Assembly: GCA_003298465.1 (NCBI GenBank) | Contig: QNGA01000010.1 | Location: 62,001-126,000 of the forward strand | Origin: a halophilic archaeon | Lineage (GTDB): Archaea > Halobacteriota > Halobacteria > Halobacteriales > Haladaptataceae | DNA: 64,000 nucleotides | Direction of reading: 5' to 3' | Shown here: piece by piece, positions 52,352 to 60,621 of the stretch | How the letters are laid out: every line of letters starts with the position of its first letter | Numbering within the stretch: position 1 is the first letter of the stretch | Notes under the pieces: model-generated | What the model saw: only the letters and a program-made list of their open reading frames with translations | What the model was told of the DNA's origin: nothing | The model's database searches: none | Translations under genes and position numbers: made by a program

Positions 52352-53416
52352 TTACTCGCCCGGGTTCGGGTCGAACACCTCCGGGTTTTCGGGGCCGTCG
52401 GCCTGGACGATGGCCATACAGCCCTTGCGAGCGACCCGGCTCAGCGAGTGGTCGACCAACTTGAAATCGCCCGGAACCGGGAAATTCATCGTGGCGACGG
52501 TGGTGCTGCCGGGCGCGACCTGTTTGGTCTGGATGTGGGTCTGAGGTCGCGTCGTCAGCGACCCCTCGGGCCAGAGCTTCGTCCAGACGTTGCCGATGGG
52601 GTGGAAGCTACTGGTGAGGTTCGGCCCGCCCGTGACGAAGTACACCCGCGCGGTGTCGCCCGTCTCGACCTCGGCGGGGCCGTACTTGTCCGGCGTGCAG
52701 GCGTACTTCTCGCCGTTCATGACGACGTACGTCGGTTCCTCGCGGCGCATCGCTCCCACGTCGAACTCGTGAGTCCCTTCCTTGCCCGCACGCTCGGTGG
52801 TGTATATCTCGTGTTGGCCGAAGTAGAGCTCGTGGTCCACTTCGGGGAGGCCGTCCTCGGGTTCGACGAGGATGAGGCCGAACATTCCCGCCGAGATGTG
52901 CACGTCGAGGTTCGGCACGGCGCAGTGGTAGATGTACGCTCCGGGGTAGGTCGCCTTGAACGTCAGGTGGGCGGTCTCGCCCGGTGCGGTCATCGTGGCT
53001 TCGGCACCGCCGCCCGGCCCCGCGACCGCGTGGAAGTCCACGTTGTGGGGCAGGTCGTTCTCGGCGGGGTTGTCGAAGGTGAGATTGACCGTGTCACCCT
53101 TCCGGACCCGGATGAACGGGCCGGGAACCTGACCGTTGTAGGTCATGTACTCGAACCGCACGCCGTCCTCGATCTCGGCCGTGACCTCCTCCGGACGGAG
53201 GGTCACGTCGACTTCCTTCGGCTCGTTCCGGGTTATCGGGGACGGTACGTCCGCCGGGTCTGCAGCGACGCGACGTACCGTCCTCTGTGTGTTCACGGGG
53301 TCGTCCGTCTGCGTCCGTGTCGTTTGCGGCGTAGAGCGGCTCGAACAGCCGGCGAGCGAGGCCGCACCGCCGAGGCCGATTCCCTGCAGGACCGTTCGTC
53401 GAGTGGTCTTTGGCAT
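52352..53416 (-). CDS. nirK: Copper-containing nitrite reductase NirK
   Basis: A 354-residue enzyme reducing nitrite to nitric oxide outside the membrane. The start has a twin Arg (KTTRRTVLQG) and a lipobox L-A-G-C, so it is a Tat lipoprotein. Type 1 copper ligands: His in LPHNVDFH (first His), Cys in YHCAVP, His and Met in DVHISAGMFG. Type 2 ligands: second His of NVDFH, His of YHC and His in LVDHSLSR. Catalytic Asp (NVDFH) and second-sphere His (SSFHPIG) are kept. Electrons probably come from a halocyanin not seen here. A CGAACGTATTCG site lies 80-91 bp upstream. ATG 53416 starts the Tat signal. Confidence 0.96.
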   Translation of the reverse strand: MPKTTRRTVLQGIGLGGAASLAGCSSRSTPQTTRTQTDDPVNTQRTVRRVAADPADVPSPITRNEPKEVDVTLRPEEVTAEIEDGVRFEYMTYNGQVPGPFIRVRKGDTVNLTFDNPAENDLPHNVDFHAVAGPGGGAEATMTAPGETAHLTFKATYPGAYIYHCAVPNLDVHISAGMFGLILVEPEDGLPEVDHELYFGQHEIYTTERAGKEGTHEFDVGAMRREEPTYVVMNGEKYACTPDKYGPAEVETGDTARVYFVTGGPNLTSSFHPIGNVWTKLWPEGSLTTRPQTHIQTKQVAPGSTTVATMNFPVPGDFKLVDHSLSRVARKGCMAIVQADGPENPEVFDPNPGE

Positions 53417-53495
53417 TGGGGCCACCTCACAGTTGCAGGTAGTGCTCGACATATCTTGAAACGGACATCCGATTCTCAGCCGGCTGGAAGGCCGT

Positions 53496-53507
53496 CGAAC
53501 GTATTCG
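53496..53507. promoter_or_regulatory. CGAAC-N2-GTTCG site (one mismatch) upstream of nirK
   Basis: CGAACGTATTCG differs from the window consensus at one base. Its centre is 85.5 bp from the nirK start and about 48 bp from a TATA-like AGATATG on the minus strand near 53450-53456, an upstream-type position like that at norB. Confidence 0.65.
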
Positions 53508-53512
53508 CGCCG

Positions 53513-53529
53513 TTCTCGGATTCCGAGAA
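53513..53529. promoter_or_regulatory. 17-bp palindrome between norB and nirK
   Basis: TTCTCGGA-T-TCCGAGAA, with perfect 8-bp arms, lies 73 bp past the norB stop and directly upstream of the nirK regulatory site. It may end norB transcription as a hairpin or act as a second operator for nirK. Confidence 0.5.
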
Positions 53530-53601
53530 TTGGCTGGCGATTCGGCCAAGTACGGTCGAGCGAACAGCGGAAAAGCGACCGAAAAACGAACCGTGACGAG
53601 G

Positions 53602-55896
53602 TCAGTCGTCGCTCTCAAGCGACGACCCGGCCACCACCGGAGCGTCGGCGGGGTCGTCGGTCGGCGTCGTCTCGCCACGGTTCGACACCTTCTTCGCCAC
53701 GTCGTAGCCGAAGACGACCGTGCCGAGGATGACGAGCGTGTCCCCGGGCATCCGCGCCCAGAACAGCAACTGGACGAGGTCGTCTTCGTAGAACGCGAGG
53801 CTCCGGGCGGCGTCGTAGTTCTGGGTGAACGCGACCTCGAGCTGGAGGAAGCCCACCGGAAGCAGGCTGATGCCGACCATCAGCGCCAGTCCCAGGTTCC
53901 AGGCCCAGAACGCCCGCCGGAGGTTGGTCTCGTCCCACTTCGCTTCGGGCACCGCGATGCGGAGCATGTAGGTCACCATGCCGAGCGCGAGGAAGCCGAA
54001 CGCGCCGAACATCGCGGCGTGGGCGTGAGCGACCGTGAGGTAGGTGCCGTGCTCGAAGTAGTTGATGAGCGGGAGGTTGATGAAAAAGCCGAGCACCCCC
54101 GCGCCGACGAAGTTCCACACGCCGCTGGCGACGATGAACATGAACGGGAGCGTGTAGGGGAACCGCTCGCCGCTCGTCGACATCGCCCGGTACTGGCCGA
54201 TGGCCTCGTAGAGGATGAAGACGAGGGGGATGAGTTCGAGCGTCGAGAAGGCGCTCCCGATGGGGACCCAGAAGTCGGGCTGGCCGACCCACCAGTAGTG
54301 GTGTGAGACGCCGATGACGCCCGTTCCCATCACCAGCAGGGCCTGAACCATCACGGCCTTCTCCGCCGACCGTTTCTCGAGCAGGTTCATACTGACCAGC
54401 GTCACGCCGACCAGCGAGACGATGAAGAACTCGAAGGCGCCCTCGACCCACATGTGGACGACCCACCAGCGCCAGAACTCGGTGACGACGATGTTGGTCT
54501 GGGGAGTGTACAGCATCCCCGCGGTGAACAGGAGGGCGATGGAGCCGCCCGCGTACAGTATCATGTGCGCCAACCCGTAGCGCGGTTCGCGGTCGAGGAG
54601 GGGCTTGAGTCCGCGCGCGGTCAGTCCGGCCCACGCGAGGAAGCCGACGAGGATGCCGACCTGCCAGAGTCGGCCGATTTCGAGGTACTCCAGCCCCTCG
54701 TTGCCGAGTATCCACCAGAGCTGGCCGTCGAAGTAGCCGTTCGCGCCGAGCCAGACGCCCGCCAGGCCGCCGACCGAGACCACGACCAGCGCGGCGAGGA
54801 GCCAGTTGACGTACCGGCCCTGGTTCTTCGGCTCGCGTTTGGTCAGCAGCGGCGGGAGGAACAGCCCGGCACCGAGCCACAGCGTGGCGATCCAGAGGAT
54901 GCCGAGGTCGATGTGCCACGTCTTGGCGATGGCGAACGGGAGCAGCCGGAGGAAGTCGACGCCGAGCAGTTCGCCGAGACCGAAGAAGCCCGCGCGCTCG
55001 ACGTAGTAGTGTGCGAGCAGACCGCCGAGGAGGACCTGCCCGAGGAACAGTCCGGCGCCGACGATGACGAACCGGAGCGCGGCCGCCTGTCCGGGGAACA
55101 GGTCAACCTCGTCCGGTCGCGGAATCGAGACGCCCTCGGTCTCGGGTTCGGGGAGTTCGATGGACTTGTAGAGCCAGACGCCGACGCCCGCCCCGCCGAC
55201 GAGAAGCACCATGGCGACGACGCTCCAGGTCATGGCCGCGCCGGTCGCTTCGTTACCGGCCGCGGGCTGGTACGGCCAGTCGTTGGTGTAGCTGTGGCTC
55301 GTACCGGGGCGCTCGGTGTGGGCGATCCACGCGGTCCAGAGCGCGAAGTCCGCGAACCGCCTCGCCTCCTCCTCGCTCGATATCATCCCGTCGGGAACGC
55401 CCCGCTCGGGTGCGCCGTCGTGGTATCGCTCGACGTACACCTTCCGGACCTGCTCGTGGGCGTACGCCTCGGCGGCTGAGTACCGTATCTTCGCACCGGG
55501 GTCGCCGTCGCCGAGGTCCGATTTCACCTGCGCGTCCACGGACGCCCGTTCGCCCGCGGAGAGCGTCCCGTAGGACTCCCCGTACTGCTCCCGGGCGTAG
55601 TACTGCCGGACGTACTTCACCTTCAGGTCGAGCGTGTCGGCGGTGAAGTCCTCGCCGTAGTACGCCCCGTTGCCCAGAATCGACCCGTGGTTCATCAGGC
55701 CGTCCGACTGGAAGGTCGTCTTGCCCGCCCGCACTTGCTCGGCGGTGACCACCGTCTCGCCGTCCGGACCGACGACCTCTTTCGGGATGGGCGGAGCCTG
55801 CTCGTAGGAGTACCACGCGCCGACGCCCATCACGAGTAGATTCAGGACGAAGACCGTCGCCAGTATCTTGCCGAGTGTGCTACGTCTCACTCTCAT
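53602..55896 (-). CDS. norB: Quinol-dependent nitric oxide reductase (qNOR)
   Basis: A 764-residue membrane heme-copper-family enzyme reducing 2 NO to N2O. The N-terminal 220 residues form the cytochrome-c-like extension of qNOR without a CxxCH heme motif, bounded by a transmembrane helix. The catalytic part has about 12 helices: HYYVERAGFFG and the helix with KTWHIDLGILW (low-spin heme ligand), VHMWVEGAFEFF (Glu of the FeB site), GVSHHYWWVGQP (paired His for FeB) and AHAHAAMFGAFGFLALGM (heme ligands). Its promoter has a CGAACGTGTTCG site at 55964-55975 and TATA candidates at 55921-55932 and 55947-55956. It lies head to tail with nirK. Confidence 0.96.
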   Translation of the reverse strand: MRVRRSTLGKILATVFVLNLLVMGVGAWYSYEQAPPIPKEVVGPDGETVVTAEQVRAGKTTFQSDGLMNHGSILGNGAYYGEDFTADTLDLKVKYVRQYYAREQYGESYGTLSAGERASVDAQVKSDLGDGDPGAKIRYSAAEAYAHEQVRKVYVERYHDGAPERGVPDGMISSEEEARRFADFALWTAWIAHTERPGTSHSYTNDWPYQPAAGNEATGAAMTWSVVAMVLLVGGAGVGVWLYKSIELPEPETEGVSIPRPDEVDLFPGQAAALRFVIVGAGLFLGQVLLGGLLAHYYVERAGFFGLGELLGVDFLRLLPFAIAKTWHIDLGILWIATLWLGAGLFLPPLLTKREPKNQGRYVNWLLAALVVVSVGGLAGVWLGANGYFDGQLWWILGNEGLEYLEIGRLWQVGILVGFLAWAGLTARGLKPLLDREPRYGLAHMILYAGGSIALLFTAGMLYTPQTNIVVTEFWRWWVVHMWVEGAFEFFIVSLVGVTLVSMNLLEKRSAEKAVMVQALLVMGTGVIGVSHHYWWVGQPDFWVPIGSAFSTLELIPLVFILYEAIGQYRAMSTSGERFPYTLPFMFIVASGVWNFVGAGVLGFFINLPLINYFEHGTYLTVAHAHAAMFGAFGFLALGMVTYMLRIAVPEAKWDETNLRRAFWAWNLGLALMVGISLLPVGFLQLEVAFTQNYDAARSLAFYEDDLVQLLFWARMPGDTLVILGTVVFGYDVAKKVSNRGETTPTDDPADAPVVAGSSLESDD

Positions 55897-55963
55897 ACAC
55901 GTCTGAGTTCGTCGCCGTGGGGCTTTTAACCGGGACGCGATTCCTGAAATTTGGGAAGGCGTC

Positions 55964-55975
55964 CGAACGTGTTCG
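55964..55975. promoter_or_regulatory. CGAAC-N2-GTTCG site upstream of norB
   Basis: A perfect CGAACGTGTTCG. The centre is 73.5 bp from the norB start. An AAATTT patch centred 18 bp downstream and a TTAAAA patch 44 bp downstream are possible TATA boxes. Confidence 0.75.
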
Positions 55976-56163
55976 TCCCAGTCTCGGGTCCCGTGTTCGA
56001 CCTCCGAGTACGACTTTCGAGGTGGCGAGGGGACGGAGTCGGAACGAGGCGGGGGACGGACGTGGGCGACGCTATCTGGTCGACGTTCGAAATGGGACGG
56101 CAGTGACGGCGATTCGAACCCGTCGTACCGCTCGCGCGTCGTGGACGACTGGTCTCCGGCCGA

Positions 56164-56391
56164 CTACTGCTTGGGGAACCTGGCGACGAACTTCTCGGCC
56201 GCCTCGCGCTCTACCTCGTAGTTGTCGGCGTCGAACGACTCCACCTCCGCCTGCATCTCGTAGAACAGTGGTTTGGGTTCGTGGTCGTTGACTATCTCTA
56301 AGACCTCGCCGCTGTCCATCTCCTCGAACGTCTCGTGTATCTTCGGATGGCGTTGCGGCGGCGGAATCTCGCGCACGTCTAGCGTCGGCAT
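56164..56391 (-). CDS. DUF2249 protein (copy 1)
   Basis: A 75-residue DUF2249 domain: LDVREIPPPQRHPKIHETFEEMDSGE, then VNDHEPKPLFYEM. The first line (LDVRE-x-PP-x-R) and the H-E/D-P-x-P-L-x-Y block are the family hallmarks; it is related to TusA/SirA-like folds. DUF2249 genes often accompany denitrification and anaerobic respiration loci, role unknown. A CGAACGTGTTCG site lies 46.5 bp (centre) from its start. Of the three copies, this one has the longest C-terminus. Confidence 0.9.
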   Translation of the reverse strand: MPTLDVREIPPPQRHPKIHETFEEMDSGEVLEIVNDHEPKPLFYEMQAEVESFDADNYEVEREAAEKFVARFPKQ

Positions 56392-56431
56392 ACACGTACA
56401 CTGAGACGGACCGGCCTATTCGGGATTCCCC

Positions 56432-56443
56432 CGAACGTGTTCG
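56432..56443. promoter_or_regulatory. CGAAC-N2-GTTCG site upstream of DUF2249 copy 1
   Basis: A perfect CGAACGTGTTCG, extended to CCGAACGTGTTCGG. Its centre is 46.5 bp upstream of the start at 56391; the minus strand has a CGAATAGG TATA-like patch between. Confidence 0.75.
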
Positions 56444-56570
56444 GACCGCGCGGAGGAGGAGCGTCTGGAAACCGTGCGCTCCGAGCGAGGCCCCCGCGTC
56501 GGACTGACGAACGTCGTCGCCGTACGCAAACGCCGGGGAACCGGAGGTCGGTCCCCTGGAGGAAGTCGCG

Positions 56571-56951
56571 TTACGCGTCGACGTCGGAGTCGAACGCTCC
56601 CCTCCGCAGCCTCTCGCGCACGGGGTCGTGTTCCGCGTCGGTCGGCGGCGGGGCCGTCACGAGCGTGGCCTCCAGGCGCTCGTCTCCCGCCTTCACGCCT
56701 CGACGCTCCCCGGCGGGAACGACCACCACGTCGCCCGGTCCGACATCGCGGTCGGTCTCGCCGTCGCGAACGACGCCCCTGCCGTCCTGGACGGTTATCG
56801 CCACGTCGCTGTCGGGTGCGTGGACGGGGATGAACTGCCCCGGTTCGAAGTAGCCGAGGACGACCTTCATCCGGTCGCTCCGGAAGACCGACCGGGTGCT
56901 GAATCGCTCGTCGTCGTACTCCCGCTCCGCGTCGAAGTCGGTGGCGACCAC
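56571..56951 (-). CDS. Cupin-domain protein
   Basis: A 126-residue single cupin barrel: VVLGYFEPGQFIPVHAP, then GRGVVRDGETDRDVGPGDVVVVPAGERRGVKAG. The first metal-binding motif keeps one His (PVHAPDSD); the second keeps the P-A-G-E-R-R-G frame but has Arg where His is usual, so metal binding is uncertain. The start is GTG 56951: it lies exactly 44.5 bp from the centre of the CGAAC site at 56990-57001, as in five other genes, while the longer in-frame version would run through the site. Its role in nitrogen-oxide metabolism is unknown. Confidence 0.75.
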   Translation of the reverse strand: MVATDFDAEREYDDERFSTRSVFRSDRMKVVLGYFEPGQFIPVHAPDSDVAITVQDGRGVVRDGETDRDVGPGDVVVVPAGERRGVKAGDERLEATLVTAPPPTDAEHDPVRERLRRGAFDSDVDA

Positions 56952-56989
56952 GTCAGAACCGTGGCGCGAGTCGGTCGTGGAGGCTTCGC

Positions 56990-57001
56990 CGAACGTGTTC
57001 G
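56990..57001. promoter_or_regulatory. CGAAC-N2-GTTCG site upstream of cupin gene
   Basis: A perfect CGAACGTGTTCG, centre 44.5 bp from GTG 56951. The DNA between has no TATA-like stretch, suggesting an activator-dependent promoter. Confidence 0.75.
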
Positions 57002-57050
57002 GTCCACGGCAGCGATGGTTTCGTCGAGAGAAGCGAACCACGGTGGTCCC

Positions 57051-58382
57051 CTAGTCCGCGTCGGGGTCGCTCCCGGCCCGCGCGAGGAAGCCGACGCGGA
57101 GCGACTCGGGACCGTGACGGACGACGACGCCGACCAGATTCAGCACGAACACCGCGAAGCCGAGGGTCGCCACGACCCCGCCGACGAGACGGGCGATTTC
57201 GACCTCCGCGACCCCACCACCGACGACCAGGACGAGACCGCCGAGGGTCGACCAGAAGTCCGCCGCGGCGAGCCGGTCGTCGTAGAGGTCGTCTATCATC
57301 GGCACCGGTTCGAGGCCCACGCGGTCGCTGTACTGGCGGACCCAGACGATGAAGGGGACGACGTGGTAGAGCGTCCCGAGCAGGACGAAGCCGACGACTA
57401 CCGCGAGCAGGAGGTGGGTCGCGTCGGGCGGTCCGAAGGTCGCCGCCGGGTCAGTCGGGTCGGCGACCCACGCTGGCAGCGAGACGAGCGCCCAGACGAA
57501 GAGCGCGAGGGCGACGACCGCGTATCTGGAGAGCATCGGCGTCCGCTCGACCCTGGTCTCGTGGAGTTTTCGTCCGAAGACGACCGCGAACGACAGCAGA
57601 CTGGCCAGCACGAGCAACGCGCCGATTCGAGCGGGCCACTCGGCCGCGAACAGACGTCCGCCCGCGAGCGCGACCACGCCGACCGGGTAGCCTACCTCCT
57701 CGAACCGCCGCAGGGGCGCGTCCACGCCGTGGAGTTCGGTCTGGGTGAACATCGTCGCCAGCTGGTAGAGCGCGCCCACGACCGTCGTGAGCACGACGCC
57801 GAACACCGCGAGCGTGGCGTGAGCGGCGACGACTCGCGGACGGGCGAGTCCCGCCGGAGCCAGCGTCGGCCGGACGAAATCGAGCGCGAGGACGAAGCCG
57901 AACGCGGTGACGACGGCGACGTAGCCGAGCGCGAGCGCGAAGTGACGCTCGGTCACGTCGAGGCTCTCGGCCTGCCGGAGCGTCCGGGCGACGTTGTAGA
58001 CGAAAGTCCAGAACCCGGCGAGCATCAGCCCGCCGGCGACCGCGAGCCAGTCGAGTCGCCCCGACAGCAGCAGGCCAGCGAATCCGGCGACGCCAGCCGC
58101 GACGAGCGCGAGCGGGGCGACTGCGAGCCGCCGCGAGTGGAGGTCCACGCCCGACCAGACCGGAACGAACTGGGTCATCGCACCCATGATAGTGATACAG
58201 ACCCACCCGACCAGCAGGAGGTGGACGTGGGCCAGCCCAGCGAGTCCACCGTCGAACCCCGCGGCCGAGGCTACACCGAGGGCGCTCCCCGCGAGCAGGA
58301 ACGCGAAACCGACGAGGAAGTGGCCCAGGGGCACCGTCATCGGCGGGCCACGGTCGGCGTCGACGCCTGCGGGGACGGTCAT
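57051..58382 (-). CDS. Polytopic heme-copper-oxidase-I/NnrS-like membrane protein
   Basis: A 443-residue membrane protein with about 12 hydrophobic helices. Histidines sit inside helices in positions recalling NnrS and heme-copper oxidase subunit I: LAHVHLLLVGWVCITIMGAM, VAAHATLAVFGVVLTTVVGALYQLA and THLLLAVVVGFVLLGTLYHVVPF. The complete set of copper-B ligands (paired His) is not seen, so an oxidase or NO reductase activity is doubtful; a heme-binding accessory protein for NO handling is more likely. The start ATG 58382 overlaps the DUF2249 stop by four bases (ATGA), so the two are coupled. Confidence 0.75.
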   Translation of the reverse strand: MTVPAGVDADRGPPMTVPLGHFLVGFAFLLAGSALGVASAAGFDGGLAGLAHVHLLLVGWVCITIMGAMTQFVPVWSGVDLHSRRLAVAPLALVAAGVAGFAGLLLSGRLDWLAVAGGLMLAGFWTFVYNVARTLRQAESLDVTERHFALALGYVAVVTAFGFVLALDFVRPTLAPAGLARPRVVAAHATLAVFGVVLTTVVGALYQLATMFTQTELHGVDAPLRRFEEVGYPVGVVALAGGRLFAAEWPARIGALLVLASLLSFAVVFGRKLHETRVERTPMLSRYAVVALALFVWALVSLPAWVADPTDPAATFGPPDATHLLLAVVVGFVLLGTLYHVVPFIVWVRQYSDRVGLEPVPMIDDLYDDRLAAADFWSTLGGLVLVVGGGVAEVEIARLVGGVVATLGFAVFVLNLVGVVVRHGPESLRVGFLARAGSDPDAD

Positions 58383-58591
58383 CGTGGCGTTATCTCGACG
58401 CGCCACTCGTCCGGCCTGGTCTGCTCGGTATCGTGGTCGAAGCCCCGCTGGTCCAACGCCGCGTACAGCGGTTCCGGCTCGAAGCCGTTGACGAGCACCA
58501 GCGTCTCGCCGGCGCTCAGTCCGTCGAGCGCCGACACGATATCGCTGAACGGTTCGCCCTCGATTTCACGCACGTCGAGTTCTCGTGGCAT
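58379..58591 (-). CDS. DUF2249 protein (copy 2)
   Basis: A 70-residue DUF2249 domain: ELDVREIEGEPFSDIVSALDGL and VNGFEPEPLYAALDQRG, ending in WRVEITPR, the usual last strand. It is the first gene of a coupled pair with the polytopic membrane protein, which ties DUF2249 function to that protein. A variant site CGACCATGTTCG is centred exactly 44.5 bp from its start. Confidence 0.9.
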   Translation of the reverse strand: MPRELDVREIEGEPFSDIVSALDGLSAGETLVLVNGFEPEPLYAALDQRGFDHDTEQTRPDEWRVEITPR

Positions 58592-58629
58592 GTGTCACTC
58601 TCCGTGAGACGTCGGTCTATCGGTTGTCC

Positions 58630-58641
58630 CGACCATGTTCG
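58630..58641. promoter_or_regulatory. CGAAC-N2-GTTCG site (one mismatch) upstream of DUF2249 copy 2
   Basis: CGACCATGTTCG; one base off consensus in the left arm. Centre 44.5 bp from the start at 58591. Confidence 0.7.
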
Positions 58642-58763
58642 ACCGGGCACGGTGGAGCCCGTGAGCGCGCCTCGCGGACGTTCGGCCGGCCGCATCGTTC
58701 CGGAGCGGTCACGCAATCGCACGACAACGTCGCGACCACCGACCGACGGCTCGATCCGCCACC

Positions 58764-59303
58764 TCAGAACGGGGACGACGGCCCATCGTCGGCGTTCGAA
58801 TCGGGGTGGTCGCTCTGGTCACGAAGCCGACGTTCGATGTCGCGGAGTTCTCCGTTTATCTCGGTGCTCTGCTGGTGCATCGGTGCGACGGCGACCGACA
58901 CCCGGTCGTAGTCGTGACGGTCGCTCAGTCCGTTCCACGCACGCAGTGCGCCGACCGTGAGGCTGTCGCTCTGCGGACAGAACTTCGTCGTCGGCGTGAA
59001 CTCCGCGAGCAAGACGTTTCTCTCTCCGGGGGCGACCGCGTACCGGAATCCGGCACCGGGGTGGCGCGAATCGAGGTTGAGGCGCGCGAGGTTGTAGCCG
59101 AACGTCGCGTCGTAGACGCCCCGTTCTTCGAATATCTCGTGCGTGAGACGATGGAAGTCGACGTGGTCGTCGCCCGTCAGCACGTCGGTTCCCTCGAGGA
59201 ACGGGCCGGGTTCGGGCAGGTGTCGGGGGACGAACTCGTCGTAGTCGTCGAAGATTTCGTCGCTGGCATCCTCGCTGGCGAACGGACGCGGGAATCCGGG
59301 CAT
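58764..59303 (-). CDS. Conserved protein with MIP18/DUF59-like C-terminal half
   Basis: A 179-residue soluble protein. The first half (PFASEDASDEIFDDYDEFVP) is not recognised. The second half, LLAEFTPTTKFCPQSDSLTVG followed by VSVAVAPMHQQSTEIN, resembles MIP18/PaaD-type iron-sulfur-assembly domains, with the single Cys in the T-x-x-x-C-P position; this similarity is weak. ATG 59303 is preferred over an in-frame ATG at 59348 that lies inside the regulatory site. The site centre is 44.5 bp upstream. Cofactor delivery for denitrification enzymes is a reasonable but untested idea. Confidence 0.7.
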   Translation of the reverse strand: MPGFPRPFASEDASDEIFDDYDEFVPRHLPEPGPFLEGTDVLTGDDHVDFHRLTHEIFEERGVYDATFGYNLARLNLDSRHPGAGFRYAVAPGERNVLLAEFTPTTKFCPQSDSLTVGALRAWNGLSDRHDYDRVSVAVAPMHQQSTEINGELRDIERRLRDQSDHPDSNADDGPSSPF

Positions 59304-59341
59304 GTGCGTGCGTAGGTCGAGGCGTCCGGTATCGGTGGTCC

Positions 59342-59353
59342 CGAACACGTTCG
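59342..59353. promoter_or_regulatory. CGAAC-N2-GTTCG site in divergent spacer
   Basis: A perfect CGAACACGTTCG. It is 44.5 bp from the minus-strand start at 59303. On the other side a CATTTACG TATA-like patch (59391-59398) follows 47 bp away and would serve the radical SAM gene, so one site may drive both directions. Confidence 0.75.
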
Positions 59354-59419
59354 GACGGGGTTTTCACCCGGCAGGAATCGGAGCTACTGCCATTTACGTA
59401 GCCCACGAACCCCCGACCG

Positions 59420-59488
59420 ATGACGGAACGCGATACGCTCGACCGACGGACGGCGTCGAAGACGAGGGACGCAATCGTCGCGGAGTGA
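59420..59488 (+). CDS. Possible 22-codon leader ORF before radical SAM gene
   Basis: ATG 59420 opens a 22-residue frame (MTERDTLDRRTASKTRDAIV...) ending in TGA at 59486-59488, 9 bp before the radical SAM start. A TATA-like patch 25 bp upstream would make it the leaderless first ORF of the transcript. It could be a leader peptide; chance cannot be excluded. Confidence 0.3.
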   Translation: MTERDTLDRRTASKTRDAIVAE

Positions 59489-59497
59489 GTCACTATC

Positions 59498-60583
59498 ATG
59501 TCCACACCTGCGAGCAAGTCCGCCGGACCACCGCCACGCGTAGACACGGGCGAACGCCCCTTCGTGCTGATATGGGAACTCACGCAGGCCTGCGACCTCG
59601 CCTGCAAACACTGCCGGGCCGACGCTCGGCCCGACCGCCACCCGGACGAACTCTCGACGAAGGAGGCGAAGCGCCTCCTCGACCAGACTCGCGAGTTCGG
59701 GGAGAACCAACTGGTCGTGTTCTCCGGCGGTGACCCTCTGAAGCGCGACGACGTCGTCGACCTCGTGGAGTACGGAACCGACGTCGGCCTGAGCGTCACG
59801 ATGACGCCGAGTGGCACCGCCTCGCTGACGCCCGACGCGGTTCGCGAACTCGCCGACGCGGGTCTGCGCCGGATGGCGGTCAGCATCGACGGTGCGACGG
59901 CCGACGACCACGACGACTTCCGGGGCGAACCGGGAAGTTTCGACGAGACGTTACGGGCCGCGTGTGCCGCCCGAGACGCGGGACTGCCGCTGCAGATCAA
60001 CACGACGGTCTGTCGGCAGACCGTCTCGGACCTGCCGAAGATAGCCGACCTCGTGGCCGACCTCGGGGCGGTCCTCTGGAGCGTCTTCTTCCTCGTCCCG
60101 GTCGGACGGGGTGCGGCGTTGACGCCCATCTCACCCGACCGGGCCGAGCGAGTGATGGAGTGGCTGGTCGACACCGACTGGCCGTTCGGCGTCAAGACTA
60201 CCGAGGCACCCCACTATCGCCGGGTCGCCGTCCAGCAGACCGAGCGACCGCCGGACCGACAGATGGGTATCACCGCGGGTGACGGCTTCGCCTTCGTGAG
60301 TCACGTCGGCGAGGTCTACCCGTCGGGGTTCCTCCCGCTATCGGCCGGAAACGTCCGTGACCGGAGCGTGGTGGACGTCTACCGGAACTCGGAACTGTTC
60401 GAGTCGCTCCGCGAGAAGGACTCCCTTCGCGGGAAGTGCGGCGCCTGTCCGTACCGCAACGTCTGCGGCGGAAGTCGGTCCAGGGCCTACGCCTACACGG
60501 GCGACCCGCTCGAAAGCGACCCTCTCTGTTCGTTCGTTCCGGAGGGGTACGACGGACCGCTTCCGTGGACGGACGCCGAGTGA
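59498..60583 (+). CDS. Radical SAM/SPASM protein, heme-biosynthesis type
   Basis: A 361-residue radical SAM enzyme. The 4Fe-4S motif C-x3-C-x2-C is in TQACDLACKHCRAD, the GGDP motif in VFSGGDPLKR, and a C-terminal SPASM-like cluster has CGACPYRNVCGGSRSRAYAYTGD and a last Cys in DPLCSFVP. The layout matches the TIGR04053/AhbD/NirJ group, whose known members decarboxylate or modify heme precursors. Together with the HemA-like and protoporphyrinogen-oxidase-like genes that follow, it suggests heme supply for NorB under anoxia. The site at 59342-59353 probably controls it. Confidence 0.9.
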   Translation: MSTPASKSAGPPPRVDTGERPFVLIWELTQACDLACKHCRADARPDRHPDELSTKEAKRLLDQTREFGENQLVVFSGGDPLKRDDVVDLVEYGTDVGLSVTMTPSGTASLTPDAVRELADAGLRRMAVSIDGATADDHDDFRGEPGSFDETLRAACAARDAGLPLQINTTVCRQTVSDLPKIADLVADLGAVLWSVFFLVPVGRGAALTPISPDRAERVMEWLVDTDWPFGVKTTEAPHYRRVAVQQTERPPDRQMGITAGDGFAFVSHVGEVYPSGFLPLSAGNVRDRSVVDVYRNSELFESLREKDSLRGKCGACPYRNVCGGSRSRAYAYTGDPLESDPLCSFVPEGYDGPLPWTDAE

Positions 60584-60621
60584 CGTCCGTCGCCGACGTT
60601 CCCGTCCGTCGGGCGTCGAGA

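Noticed and set aside
56100..56130. T-arm-like GATTCGAACCC on the plus strand, suggesting a tRNA on the minus strand
   Set aside because: The stem around it leaves a 10-base loop in place of 7, and no acceptor, D or anticodon arm could be folded on either side.
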